Origin: Epiperipatus broadwayi
Taxonomy: Eukaryota; Onychophora; Udeonychophora; Euonychophora; Peripatidae
Assembly (NCBI GenBank): GCA_028023455.1
Contig: JAQFVV010012405.1
Coordinates: 12,009,423-12,073,422, forward strand
Direction of reading: 5' to 3'
DNA length: 64,000 nucleotides
This document shows, piece after piece, positions 1-11,059 of the stretch. How positions within the stretch are numbered: position 1 is the stretch's first letter; each line of letters starts with the position of its first letter. Below the pieces are notes generated by a model, which did no database searches, was not told the origin of the DNA, and was given only the letters and a program-made list of their open reading frames with translations. The translations under genes were made by a program, and so were the position numbers.

Positions 1-92
1 ATGAATATTTAAAGATAGTATCAAGAAATTATTATTTTCTGTAATGTTCTAGCCAATAAGCTAAATAAATATCTCACAGCAACTTTATTTAT

Positions 93-151
93 AACTACTA
101 CTACTGCTATGACCAATACTACCACCACTACCACCATACTACTATTACTAC
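93..151. repeat. Imperfect ACT/ACC trinucleotide microsatellite
   Basis: Runs of ACT and ACC triplets, interrupted by a short GCTATGACC segment. Read on the minus strand they give a valine-rich open frame, which I regard as an artefact of the repeat and not a gene. Confidence 0.75.
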
Positions 152-2880
152 TTAAGAGATCAGAAAATTTACATTTGCTTGAATAGAGTGAATTAACATA
201 CACTCACCAAAGTATTTACAAAGGAGATTTTTGGAATATTTCCTATTTATTATTTTTAGCTGACATAACCATAAGTATAAATCATTCGGAATATCATAGT
301 TTTGTAGTGATAATAAAATATGTACACGAATAAGAAATCAATTTGATGTAATTATGGAATAAGATGATTTGGATAATTGTGAATATTGCAGAATTTATAT
401 AGAGTAAAAATAAATGTTGAGACAAATATTGTGTTCTATGTATACCATAAACTATTAATTTTAAGGTAAATTATTTTATATATAAACTATGCTATGTCTC
501 AATTCCAAATGGACATTATTTATTAAGATAATACCATCAGGAGAGAGACTAGTTTAATATATAAAATAATAAATATTATAAAGGTATGGTTTATATTAAC
601 CATTTAACAGTGAGATATTTTTTAATGTTAACTCTGGCGGCAATATTTAATAAATTATATTTGAATTTTGCAAATATTAACCATGATGTACTCTGACAGA
701 TTTTTTTGTTCTCATTAGATTCAAGCTTTCAACTGTCACTTTAATATTAAACCATTATTATTTATTAGAGTATAATAAATTTAACCTCATTGGATAGATA
801 TTTTTGTTTAGAAATTACATAAATTTTAAAAAATCACATTTCATTTTTAGAATTATTTTAAAAATTATGTTTTAGTGCAAGCACAATACTGTCACATCAT
901 CAAATTTCAGGTGGAGCTGATTTAATTTGCATAATGAATGAACTCTTCTTTATTTTATGTTTAATTTTAAAATATGAATATTTTAATAACTACTAAATCT
1001 ATCAACTTATACTTTAAAAGTTTCCAATTTTTTTCATAATTTTTATGATATTGCTAAATGTAATAATGATATGAATGACCTCATTTCTAGAAACCTGAGT
1101 TTTTTTGTAAACATAATCTCTACAGTAACAATATTCAAAATAAAATATTCTTTATATTTGAAAATAAAATATTTCAGTGATAAATAAATATGTAATAATA
1201 TTTATTTTTCATTTTTAATAATTATTACATAATTACAATACAAATATAATTATAAACATTAAAAAAAATCAAGTTTTTAGACCATTGTAACATTTTTCAA
1301 TGATCATAATATTTCTGCAAAATGCACAAGGAAAAGTTAAGATCACCAAATAAACAATGTCCACTCTTCAAACTGGAGTTTCAGTTCCTTTTGGATACCA
1401 ATTATTCGATTTTCCTTGCCATCTTTCTTTTTGTAATGTGAATTTTAAAGCCATACAAAAAAAGTTTCACAAAATTTTTACCAGGGAAAAGAAAAATGCA
1501 ACAGTAATTGCTACAAATCTCAAATGAAGCTTAAACATGAAGATGAATGAGCAAGTTAAAAAACATAATCACAAGGATAAATAATAAAAAAAAAAGAATT
1601 TCTGCAGTGAGCAGGAAAGCAATTAAGTGATTGATTGCAGAATATCAACAAAATATCGATTGATTAAAATTTATTTTTAAAATGGAAATTAATCAATGGG
1701 AATTTCTAATAATTTGATGAAATTATGTTTAAAAGTTTTAAATTGCATTTATAATTTTTAGAATATTTCTAAAGATTTTAGTATCATGTTAATAAAGTCA
1801 TAATGTGGTGATCATATCAGATGTATTTTTTCTTTTTACAATTACACTAGAACTTACTTATGTTTATTTTTAAAAATAAACATATTCATTTAAAATAAAA
1901 GTTTTAACATGTACACTTTTGTTTGTTTTAATAATTATTTTATGCTAAAAAATCATGAATTTTTAATTATATTAAAAATAAAGCATTTTCATAGTCTAAA
2001 AATCTTCTTGAAGTAATCTTGCAAATGTTCTCAAAATCAGATTACAAAAAAAATCTAATCTATCAAGCATGTAGAGTCTCAACTTATATTTTTTTCTGCA
2101 GATTGCAAAGAACTGACCTTTTTATGTGTTCTTCAATTATAACATCAGTATTACATTAATTTTTCTATGTATCATAAAATGAGTATAAAAACTGGAAGAG
2201 TACCATATTTGTTTATGCAGAGGATTAAAGTGTGAAAAGACTATCAGCAGTATTTACAAAGCAAACACTTGTATAATACACTGAACATCAAAGTACATGT
2301 GTTAATGAGTTCCCTACCTACTGGACTGACCTCTTCAGATTTTTAAATTAATACATCAATATTATGTTAATTTTCTTTTCTAGCATTGCATAAGTGAGAA
2401 ATCTAGAACAATAACATTAAATACATTGCAGAAAAATGATTTAAAGTAGAAGCATTACCAGCACTATTTCCAAAGCAGCCACTCACATAATACACAAAAC
2501 CTCAAAGTATATAGGTTGTTCAGTTCACTGCCCATTGGATGTCTTCAGGGCATTCTTATAGTGCTGCTATCATTTTTCAATGTCTTTAATCTCTTCTGGT
2601 TATCTATAATATTATTTTGCCAGTTTTGCTTTTATTTTAAAGGTAGAAATTGGAATTAAATATTTATATTGATTTCTACTTTAAAAAATAAAGATGCCAT
2701 CATACAGATATCAAAAATTTAAAGGAGCAACAGCAATGCTGATTTGTAGCATCATAATTCAAAGAAATTAATAATGCTTCTGATTAGTCAATTTTTTGTT
2801 CTCAAGCTTTGGGTTTGCTTGGTTTTTTTTTTATTTAAGAAAGAAAATAAATATTTTCATTATGTTATTTACATATTTAT
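152..2880. other. AT-rich spacer, no gene seen
   Basis: No open frame of coding character in either strand. The stretch holds homopolymer A/T runs and short interspersed stretches of slightly higher complexity (about 2.1-2.6 kb) that I could not match to anything else in the window. Confidence 0.6.
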
Positions 2881-2901
2881 GATTAATATTTATTTTATAA
2901 A

Positions 2902-3330
2902 GTCAGTTGAAATTGAAATTAAATTGAAAGGCTGAAAACCTCTCACACTTATTATAATACTTATCTGACAGCCAATCAGATGTTATGATGGCTGTCTGAA
3001 TAGCGATCAAACTGTGAACACATGACAAAGAATTTTACAAGAAAAGGGCAGTCCACCTTCTTCTCTACTTGTCTTTCTATATATCTAAGCCAGTCTGAAG
3101 CATTTAGGTTTGAAAGTGTGAAGCTTTAAATATCTTCACATTTAACTCACTGAGTCTAAATTACAAAAATACAGTGTGAAATCCTATGATTTACTACACA
3201 GTAGTTTTTAGATGTTATAAATTGCAGTAATGTATGTAAATAATATTTATTTAATAAAGAGCAGATGGTTAAAATTGAAAGGCTGCAAACCTCTTGCACT
3301 TATTATAATACTTATCTGACAACCAATCAG
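2902..3330. repeat. Left half of a composite inverted repeat
   Basis: Reverse-complementing this block gives a sequence that matches 3467-3668 and continues at 4470-4690. Shared landmarks are AGCCAATCAGATGTTATGATGG, seen inverted as CCATCATAACATCTGATTGG, and the AAGCCAGTCTGAAGCATTTAGG block at about 3088-3109. The start of the repeat unit is present twice in the same orientation inside this arm (about 2925 and 3275), so the unit is partly tandem as well as inverted. No coding capacity is visible. Fold-back or MITE-like origin is inference. Confidence 0.8.
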
Positions 3331-3334
3331 ATAT

Positions 3335-4690
3335 TATGATGGCATGCTTTCAAACCTAAATGCTTCAGACTGGCTTAGATATATAGAAAGGCAAGTAGAG
3401 AAGAGGGTGGACTGCTCTTTTCTTGTAAAATTCTTTGTCATGTGTTTATGAGTTGGTTGCTATTCAGACAGCCATCATAACATCTGATTGGCTGTCAGAT
3501 AAGTATTATAATAAGTGTGAGAAGTTTGCAGACTTTCAATTTAATTTCAACTGTCTGCACTTTACAAAATAAGTATTATTTACATATGTTACAGAAATTT
3601 ATAACATCTAAAAACTACACCATAGTAAGTTGTAGGATTTTGCACTGTATGTTTGTAATTTAGACTCATATTAAAACAGGCAAAACTCATTATATGTATT
3701 GCCACACACAGCAAGATAAAGTAATTACTGGATGCCAAAAGGCTTGTGCATAAAATTCCTATCTAATGCCTACTCATCCAATATTCCCAAACTCGTTTCT
3801 GGCTTGTGGCCTTTGTCAGTGAGGAGCCTTGGACCTGAGAGCACTACACATAGATCTTAAGATCTAATGTTACACCTCCAGGAGCCATATTTTATCTCCA
3901 CTTAACTACAAAACTATGAGTCTTAAATTGAAAACACCTTAATATTTTCAATTCAAGCCCATCAGCTTATATAGTCATATAGGTCTAAACTCAGTTCAAT
4001 ACCTTTACATTTTGGTGTCTTTGGTTCTTTAATAACTATAGCCACCACTATCCTATTAGGCAGGATTGGTTTTAAGCCAATAAACATTACATGATAACCA
4101 TTTTTATGCTTGTTTATAACTTATTAAAACAAGCAAAACTCACTATATGTATTGCCACACACAGCAAGCTAGAGTAATTAATGGATGCCAGAAGGCTTGT
4201 GCATAAAATCCCTATCTAGTGCCTACTCATCCAATATCCCTAGACTAGTTTCTGGCTTATGGCCTCCATCAGTGAGGAGTCTTGGATCTGAGAGCACTGC
4301 ACCTAGAATTTAGGATCTAATGCAATCCTCCAGCAGCCACCTTTTATCTCCACTTAACTACAAAACTATGAGTCTTAAATTGAAAACACATTAATATTTT
4401 CAATTCAAGCCCACCAGCTTATATAGTCATATAGCTTATATAGTCATATATGTTTGTAATTTAGACTCAGTGAGTTAAATGTGAAGATATTTAAAGCTTC
4501 ATGTTTTCAAACCTAAATGCTTCAGACTGGCTTAGTTATATAGAAAGACAAGTAGAGAAGAAGATGGACCCTTTTTTTTTGTAAAATTCTTTATCATGTG
4601 TTTACAGTTAGATCGCTATTCAGACAGCCATCATAATGTCTGATTGGCTGTCAGATAAGTATTGTAATAAGTAGCCTTTCAATTTAATTT
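3335..4690. repeat. Right half of the composite inverted repeat, interrupted
   Basis: Inverted counterpart of 2902-3330. The TTCAAACCTAAATGCTTCAG block occurs twice in the same orientation (about 3342 and 4507), so two units lie in tandem. The arm is continuous up to 3668, is interrupted by a 781-bp insert, and resumes at 4470 exactly where the uninterrupted left arm predicts. Confidence 0.8.
3669..4449. mobile_element. 781-bp insert made of two tandem MITE-like copies
   Basis: The insert is flanked by a perfect 20-bp duplication, ATGTTTGTAATTTAGACTCA, at 3649-3668 and 4450-4469; the left arm of the host repeat has only one copy of this segment. Inside, two copies of a roughly 330-450 bp sequence begin with TTAAAAC(A/AA)GGC or AGC at 3671 and 4124, 453 bp apart, and share the GGATGCCA(A/G)AAGGCTTGTGC block. 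The same family appears at 28.0, 44.4 and, degenerate, 5.6 kb. A 20-bp duplication is long for a cut-and-paste transposon, so how this insert arrived is open. Confidence 0.75.
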
Positions 4691-4699
4691 CAATATTTA

Positions 4700-5630
4700 C
4701 GATTATTTATGGAACATATCTGTAAAATATTTATTTTAATTCAAAAATATTCACTTATATTTTGTTTGATAAGGTTTGTTTTTAAAAATGCAAGTTGAGT
4801 GAAACCATCATTGCAGTAAAGCAGATGTTTTGATTTATTTTCTAAAAAGAAAAGCTTTTGCGAATGTAAGTGATGAAATTTCTTTTGATATTTTAACAAT
4901 TAAAAAAATGCAATTTAAAAGTTTAAAACAGAATTTTGTTGCTTTATGAAATTTGGACAGGAATTCATTCCAGTTTCAAAAATGGTGTTCAGATAAGAAA
5001 TAATTAGTTCAATATATTTTTAATTGGCAATGGCAATTATACGAAAAGTAAAAAATTATTATTTTCATTACCTATTTCACTTTAGTACTTTATTTATATA
5101 TTTGAAAAATAGAAGTATTATCTTTTATAATATTTTTTCTTTGTAAACTTTTATTTAATAAATAGTGCAAAAGTTATCAAAAAGTTATCACACAGAGACA
5201 TAAATGTAAATATAACTGAAACTGCCGCAAGGAGAGTGTCAGAATGAGCTGATAATGAGGAAGTTGAATAAATGAAAAAGATAACATGTGACCTTAATTA
5301 TATTTAACAGTATATATAATATAATAATTAATGTAATCTTTTATATCGTCCATATTTTACCAATTAATGTTACATTCAATTAACTATCATGTTGAACATT
5401 ATAAAACTATACATGTATGTGTGCAGCTATATTGGTAAATTAGAGTAATAATAATATTGAAGAGAAGTCGGAAACAAAATTCTTAGATCCCATGTAAACA
5501 TCAATATTTTATTGCTTCATGTTCTTCTCTGAAACTTTGTATTCAAAAAGACCATCTTTAAATTTTTTAATGTTTCTTAGCCTATCTCATGTGTAATCCT
5601 TTCTTAATATTATAACTTTCATAACTAATA
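4700..5630. other. AT-rich spacer
   Basis: No coding frame, RNA or clear repeat structure recognised. Confidence 0.5.
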
Positions 5631-5639
5631 GATACCTTA

Positions 5640-5990
5640 TATTAGGGCTTAATCCATTTTTTCTGGTGATATCCTATTTAATATTCCCAGTTTATTTTCC
5701 AGTTTATGGATTTAATCACTGATGAGCTTTCAATGTTGGAACAGAGAACTTGGATCTTTAGGATCTAATTCACATTCCTTCTAGGAACCATTAATTATCT
5801 CCTTTTAACTATCTGGATATCAGACTAAATTGAAAATCTTATAAATATTACAATCTAAGCAAACTTGTTTATGTAGTAAAATAAATATGGAAACAGTTCA
5901 GAATCCATATATTATGGGTTCATTAATTTTTTTAATAAATGTAGTCACCACAATATATGGATACTACATAGGTTTTATAAGGCACCATAA
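5640..5990. repeat. Old, diverged copy of the 3.7-4.4 kb MITE-like family
   Basis: Aligns by eye with 3770-4080. The order GCTTTC/GAGCACT, AACTTGGATC, AGGATCTAAT, a CTCC-TTTTAACTA block and a TAAATTGAAAA block is conserved, followed by the GCCACCA/GTCACCAC segment, but with many substitutions. No terminal repeats remain. Confidence 0.6.
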
Positions 5991-6975
5991 TATATAATTA
6001 CTAAACTCAACTCAGATCTAAATTATTATATAAGAAAATTAGCTTATATTGAAAAAAATTATATCTTTCTAAATTTGAACTGATAGCTTTATATTTAATC
6101 AGAGAGGTAAATGATAGATTCTAGAAGGAAGATGCATTATATTATAAAGATCTGAATTGACTATTCTAAGATTCAAAGATCTTTATTGATGAAAGCTATA
6201 AGGTTGAAAGTGGCCTGGAAATATTGATTATGACATCATTGAATTAGTTACCAAATCTTACAGTAGATGGCGTAGATGTTTGAAAAAAAAGTATGCTGCT
6301 AAAATTACAATGACTATGTATGTGATAACTAGCCTCATCCATATTATTTTTAACTGACATTTTAACTTAGTTATACTATTAATTGAATGAAATTAATTTT
6401 TATATATGTTTCAATTATTTTTGGAAGTAATTCTTTTATCAAAAACATTTTAATTAATTTCAAAAATATTTTAATTCTTTTTAGAAGTGCATGTTCTCTA
6501 AAAAAAAAATAGTTTAAAAATTTATTAACTTTCTAAAACAACATTTTTTTTAGTTTTGAAAATTATTTATTTTGTGCAGAAAACTTTTCTATTAATGTCA
6601 CTTAAAATTTATATATGTTTAACAGTTTGAATCTCAGTAGTAGTAATCTCGTGCTGTATTTTCTATTTTGGGCATGACTATAGTACTCTGTTTGTTGTAC
6701 CTTCTCTACATTGTTTTAAGTCTACCCATAACTTTTCATTATTGTGCAATTTTATTTTTACTGAAGTTACTGTTTAACAATTATTACAGGGAAAAATATA
6801 TCTGAAGATGTCAGTATTACATGAATCTTTAAATATTTACAGTAGGCAATTTGCATAACAATACTATGAGCTTGCCTTTTTAGATGTCAATAGAAATAAT
6901 AATTTCTTATTGGTTGAGTGTTTTAGCATGAAGACAAAAAAATTAATAATAAAAAATATTATAAGTTTTAGTAAT

Positions 6976-7092
6976 TTGTTTTTTTTATTTTTCTCCCACG
7001 TGTCATAGCATCAGCTGGGAAGCAAACCCACTAACCTGGAACAACTGCTTGTAAAGCAGCTGTCGCTGACCTCTCGACCATCAATGCTTGAC
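6976..7092 (-). mobile_element. tRNA-derived SINE copy 1
   Basis: On the minus strand the element starts GCATTGATGGTCGAGAGGTCAG and contains an A-box-like TGGTCGAGAGG and a B-box-like GGTTTGCTTCC. It ends GCTATGACACGTG and then an A-rich tail, seen as the T run at 6979-6992. An anticodon-like stem (GCTGC/GCAGT) is present. It lacks any body between the tRNA-like part and the tail, as do the copies at 17.5 and 24.0 kb. I could not define a target-site duplication here. Confidence 0.85.
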
Positions 7093-7099
7093 AATTGCA

Positions 7100-8290
7100 A
7101 TATATTTGTAAAGTACTTATTTCAAACCAAAATATTCAGTCACTACAAAGAGATTATCTTTGAAAACATTAATTTTTAAAAAGACAATCCTAAAATAGTT
7201 TGTTATGGCAAAGAGGAAGCAGTTTTTATTGGGTAAAAAATAATAACCTTCTGCCAAAATGGTAAAGAAATTATTATTTAAAATATTAATAACAGTAAAT
7301 TAAATGTTCACTGTTAGCACTTTTTTCTTTGTTTGATGATAACTAATTCTAAATTTATTTGGTTTTAATAACATAGAATTTAAATATTTAATATTTCAAT
7401 CTACTAAATTTTTAAATAGGTAATTTATTTTCAATGATGTTGAGCACTATTCGTATAGATAATGATTCTGTTTAGAAATTTATTTTCATATTTTGTAAAC
7501 ATCAAATATTAACTTTTAAAATGTCTACTACTTGAAAGCTTATATTTGTAATAAATTATGTTAAGATTATCAATATATGATATAGATAAAAGATTTAATT
7601 ATAAAAATACAGTGTTCAAATACGGAAAAATATAGATGAAGGTCTCACTAAGGCCATGCAAAATAGAAAATTAGAATTTTCAGCTAAACAGATTAATATC
7701 CCACATATTTTAGTCATAAAATTAAAAGAAAAGAATCAGGTATAAGGACTTTGAAATAAATTTGAATAGTATCAACTTTTTTAAAATACAGTATAAAGAT
7801 ATATAAAAAAGTTTTATAAAACTATGTAAAATATTCAGAAATAGTAAAAAATGTGCATATGCACAAAATATTATTGCTTAAAGCATTCTTATTACCTATG
7901 ATGCATTTTGAATTAGAAACATTAAATCTAACAATGTTAAAATGAAAGATAATTTTCAGAAAATATTTAATATTATTAAACACATGATCAGATTTAATAT
8001 TCCTTTTCTATTCTAAAATAGAAACAATTAAAAGATAACTTTGTGTATAATATTCTGGATAATAATTTAACGAGCTGTTTAATTAAAATTAATCACATAC
8101 AAAAAGTTATGAAAACATCTTATGAAAGAGTTGAAATAACACCTGATAAAAATTATATGAGCTTCCTCTATATTACAAAGTATAGGCAAATGATTTAATT
8201 CTATAGATGTCAGACACATTCTAAATACAGATATCTTATTTGTTGATAAAATATTTTTAAATAATATTAAAACTAAAATCAGAAAATATT
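7100..8290. other. AT-rich spacer
   Basis: Nothing with coding character; short A/T runs only. Confidence 0.5.
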
Positions 8291-8299
8291 AACTTTACA

Positions 8300-8430
8300 G
8301 ATGTGATATGTTAGACTATTTCTAACATAACACATCTAATAATATACCATCATCACAAACTTTCAGACAAATATTAACTTGACGTTTCAAAAGCTTTATT
8401 CAGCAAGTAATTAATTGCATTATTTTCTTG
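8300..8430 (+). repeat. Dispersed repeat, related to 20.33-20.44 kb
   Basis: The segment CACATCTAATA-TATAC-ATCATCACAAAC followed by TT(C/T)AGRYAAATA and a TGACGTTTCA/TGTCATTTCAG block is shared in the same orientation with 20330-20440. Divergence is high and neither end is clear. Identity unknown. Confidence 0.5.
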
Positions 8431-8439
8431 TTGTCACAT

Positions 8440-11050
8440 AGAAAAAATAATAGAAATCAGTTTTTACTTAAGTACTATGTGATTTAATATATTATAAGCA
8501 GATTATAAGATTTTTTATTCACTCATGGAAATTATCTGTGAATTTTCATGACAAAAATTCATTAATTTATCTACTCCTTATAAAGTGTCTCTGTTTTAAT
8601 AGTCGTATTTGTATCCAAGCATTATTAATTACAACTTATTTACAAACCCTATTGTGTTAGATTTTTTGATGGGATTTCCTCAAATAAAATTATATTTTGT
8701 GACTTGTAATGAATAGAGGTCAATATTGGAATTTTGATATTTGGAAATAATCCTTTTTCCAAATCTTTGAAGAGTAATAGTATTGCAATGTATATTAAGG
8801 TCATTGCCAATCCAAAATTGTTTATACTTTCTATATAATGAGGGGATGTCATAGTGTCTCTTCATTAGCATAATGTACTTCATGCACCAATGCTAGAGTT
8901 ATTTTTTTTTGTGTGTGTGTATATCAGAAAATGAATGGTTGGCAATGAATATACTGTATTAACTTTATAATTATGAGGATTATACTGTCGTAATACTAGA
9001 AGTTTAATTTAAATAATGTGCGCTGTATATTTAGTTTTTTCCCCCTGTGAAGAGGGCTTGTTGTATAGAAAAGGAATAAATTGAATTAAGTTACTGTACG
9101 TGCGGTTGTTGCAATTATTACTACGATATTATATTTGTCTAGTCACTTAACATCACATACATTCACACACACCTATATGTAAATGTGTGCAAATTTTTTT
9201 AAAATTTTAATTGATTTGAAAATTATTAAAGTAAAATATAAATAAATAATTGAATGAAATACGCAGAAAAATATCAATGTAATTTTTAAAAAAAATGTTA
9301 ATGAAAAACAAAACAAACAAAACAATAACTATTCATTTTGCTTTTCTTTTGTTATTGGACTTATAATAATGCTACTTTACAATTCTTATTAATTCAGGCG
9401 TATACATGCAATATACGCGGAGAAAAACTGCATATGACTCTAATTATAGATTACAATCTTTTAACTTGCCCCATGCTATTGCTTAATTAGGGTTTCTTTT
9501 TATATAAACTTTTACATTGATAGGAACTGTTCTCTGCACATGTCAGTTCTAATTTGTAAGCCTGTTTTCTAATTCGTTTTTTTTTTCTTCTTATATTATA
9601 AAATCTTAGCGTCATTACTTTAATTTTATTGTCAGGTGATTTTGTAGGATAGTTTGTTAAGTTCAATCCAATTTTTTCCAGGTTATAAGTTAAATAAAAA
9701 CTTTTCTTATTGACCCCAATTACTAATAACATTCCTCTTGTACTTTTCCAAGCTATATATATTAAGCTTAGTAGGCAGCCGAATAAACACCTGTAGATTT
9801 TCTTAAGAATCACCTTAATTAGGTTTTAGCATAATAGGTAGAAGCCTTCTAAACTATTAACACAAAGTAAATTCAGCACGTGATTTCCTAATATAAATGT
9901 GGAAAAAAAACAACCTTTCAAAATATTAACCTTCGTTAACTAAGTTTCTAAATTTCTCTTTATATAATCGCACAACATGTGCGTAGTCAGTTTTTAATAA
10001 AGTTAATCTAAAAGATTACAAAGTACCATAAATTTTACAGTTACCTTTAACAAAACGAATATATATGTATCAATTGTATGTAGCGGATTAAACTTAAAAA
10101 GAATTCATTTGGCTTTAGATCTTTTTATCAGGCATCGATACATAACTTACCAACCTAATCATCCAATATTGTTCGGTAAATAGATAATTATTTATTATCA
10201 GCTAGAAAGTAATGTATGTAAAACCTTTCAAATTCTCAACACCTGGCAATTTGAAGAACTTGATGAGTATTACCTTTTTTTTTATGTTTTTCTACGAGAG
10301 ATAGTTAAAAAGAAGCCTTTGTTTTTTACTCAACTATTTTTAAAAATGTTATTTTAGCAATATATATATGGACTGTATTAAATGCAACTCCTAATATCAA
10401 AGATAATATGAAAAGCAGATAAAACGGACACATTTCCAAAGATACAACTCATATATTTATTTAGATGACTGCTAAAATTAAAAATAGTACTAGGAGAGCA
10501 AATATTCAATGTACTAAAAGGCTAAGTTATAATCCTAAGACAGAAGATTTAAATATTTATTTTAATAATTAAATGAATTATTGACTACATTACAGATATA
10601 TAATATTCATATTATACAATATAAAATGATGTGTAATATTTTGAAAAAATGTATTTTCAAATACAATTACAATGATTTTGATATTAGGATGCATTATATT
10701 AAATATAATGGTAGTTCAAATATCACATCTCCAAAATATTATATACTATTTAGACTGTATATTTTAAATCTTATATATATAACTATTATTGATTTTAATG
10801 AATAAAGATTTCTTTGAGTTTTTATTCAATTTTTTTTGCTCTATTGTACCTCAAAAATCAACAACTTTGTGTTATCAATTTATTTTATGTATGATATTTT
10901 TCCTATATTAAAAAAAAAAAAACTTTTTTAGAATTCAACGTTTAAAATTGTAATTTTCAGCATGTACATAAAATTTTTTTTGTAAAGAATGTACTATTGG
11001 AAAAAAATTTAGTTCCAGAATATATATATAATGCAATAGTCAGAGGTTTC
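8440..11050. other. AT-rich spacer without recognised genes
   Basis: The open frames here (for example 9487-9813 on the minus strand, 108 codons) have no recognisable motif, and their lysine-, isoleucine- and tyrosine-rich composition is what AT-rich DNA would give. A TGTGTGTGTGTATA tract lies near 8911. Confidence 0.5.
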
Positions 11051-11059
11051 AGAAAGGAA

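Noticed and set aside
21-203. Minus-strand valine-rich membrane-like ORF
   Set aside because: Produced by the ACT/ACC trinucleotide repeat; no coding context.
2902-3668. CRISPR-like or regular repeat array
   Set aside because: Repeats are few, long, inverted and diverged, without short regular spacers; eukaryotic fold-back repeat explains them.
9487-9813. 108-codon minus ORF
   Set aside because: Longest frame in its region but with no motif, no relatives in the window and composition expected from AT-rich noise.
10581-10805. 74-codon plus ORF rich in Y, I and N
   Set aside because: Compositional artefact; no domain, no homology within the window.
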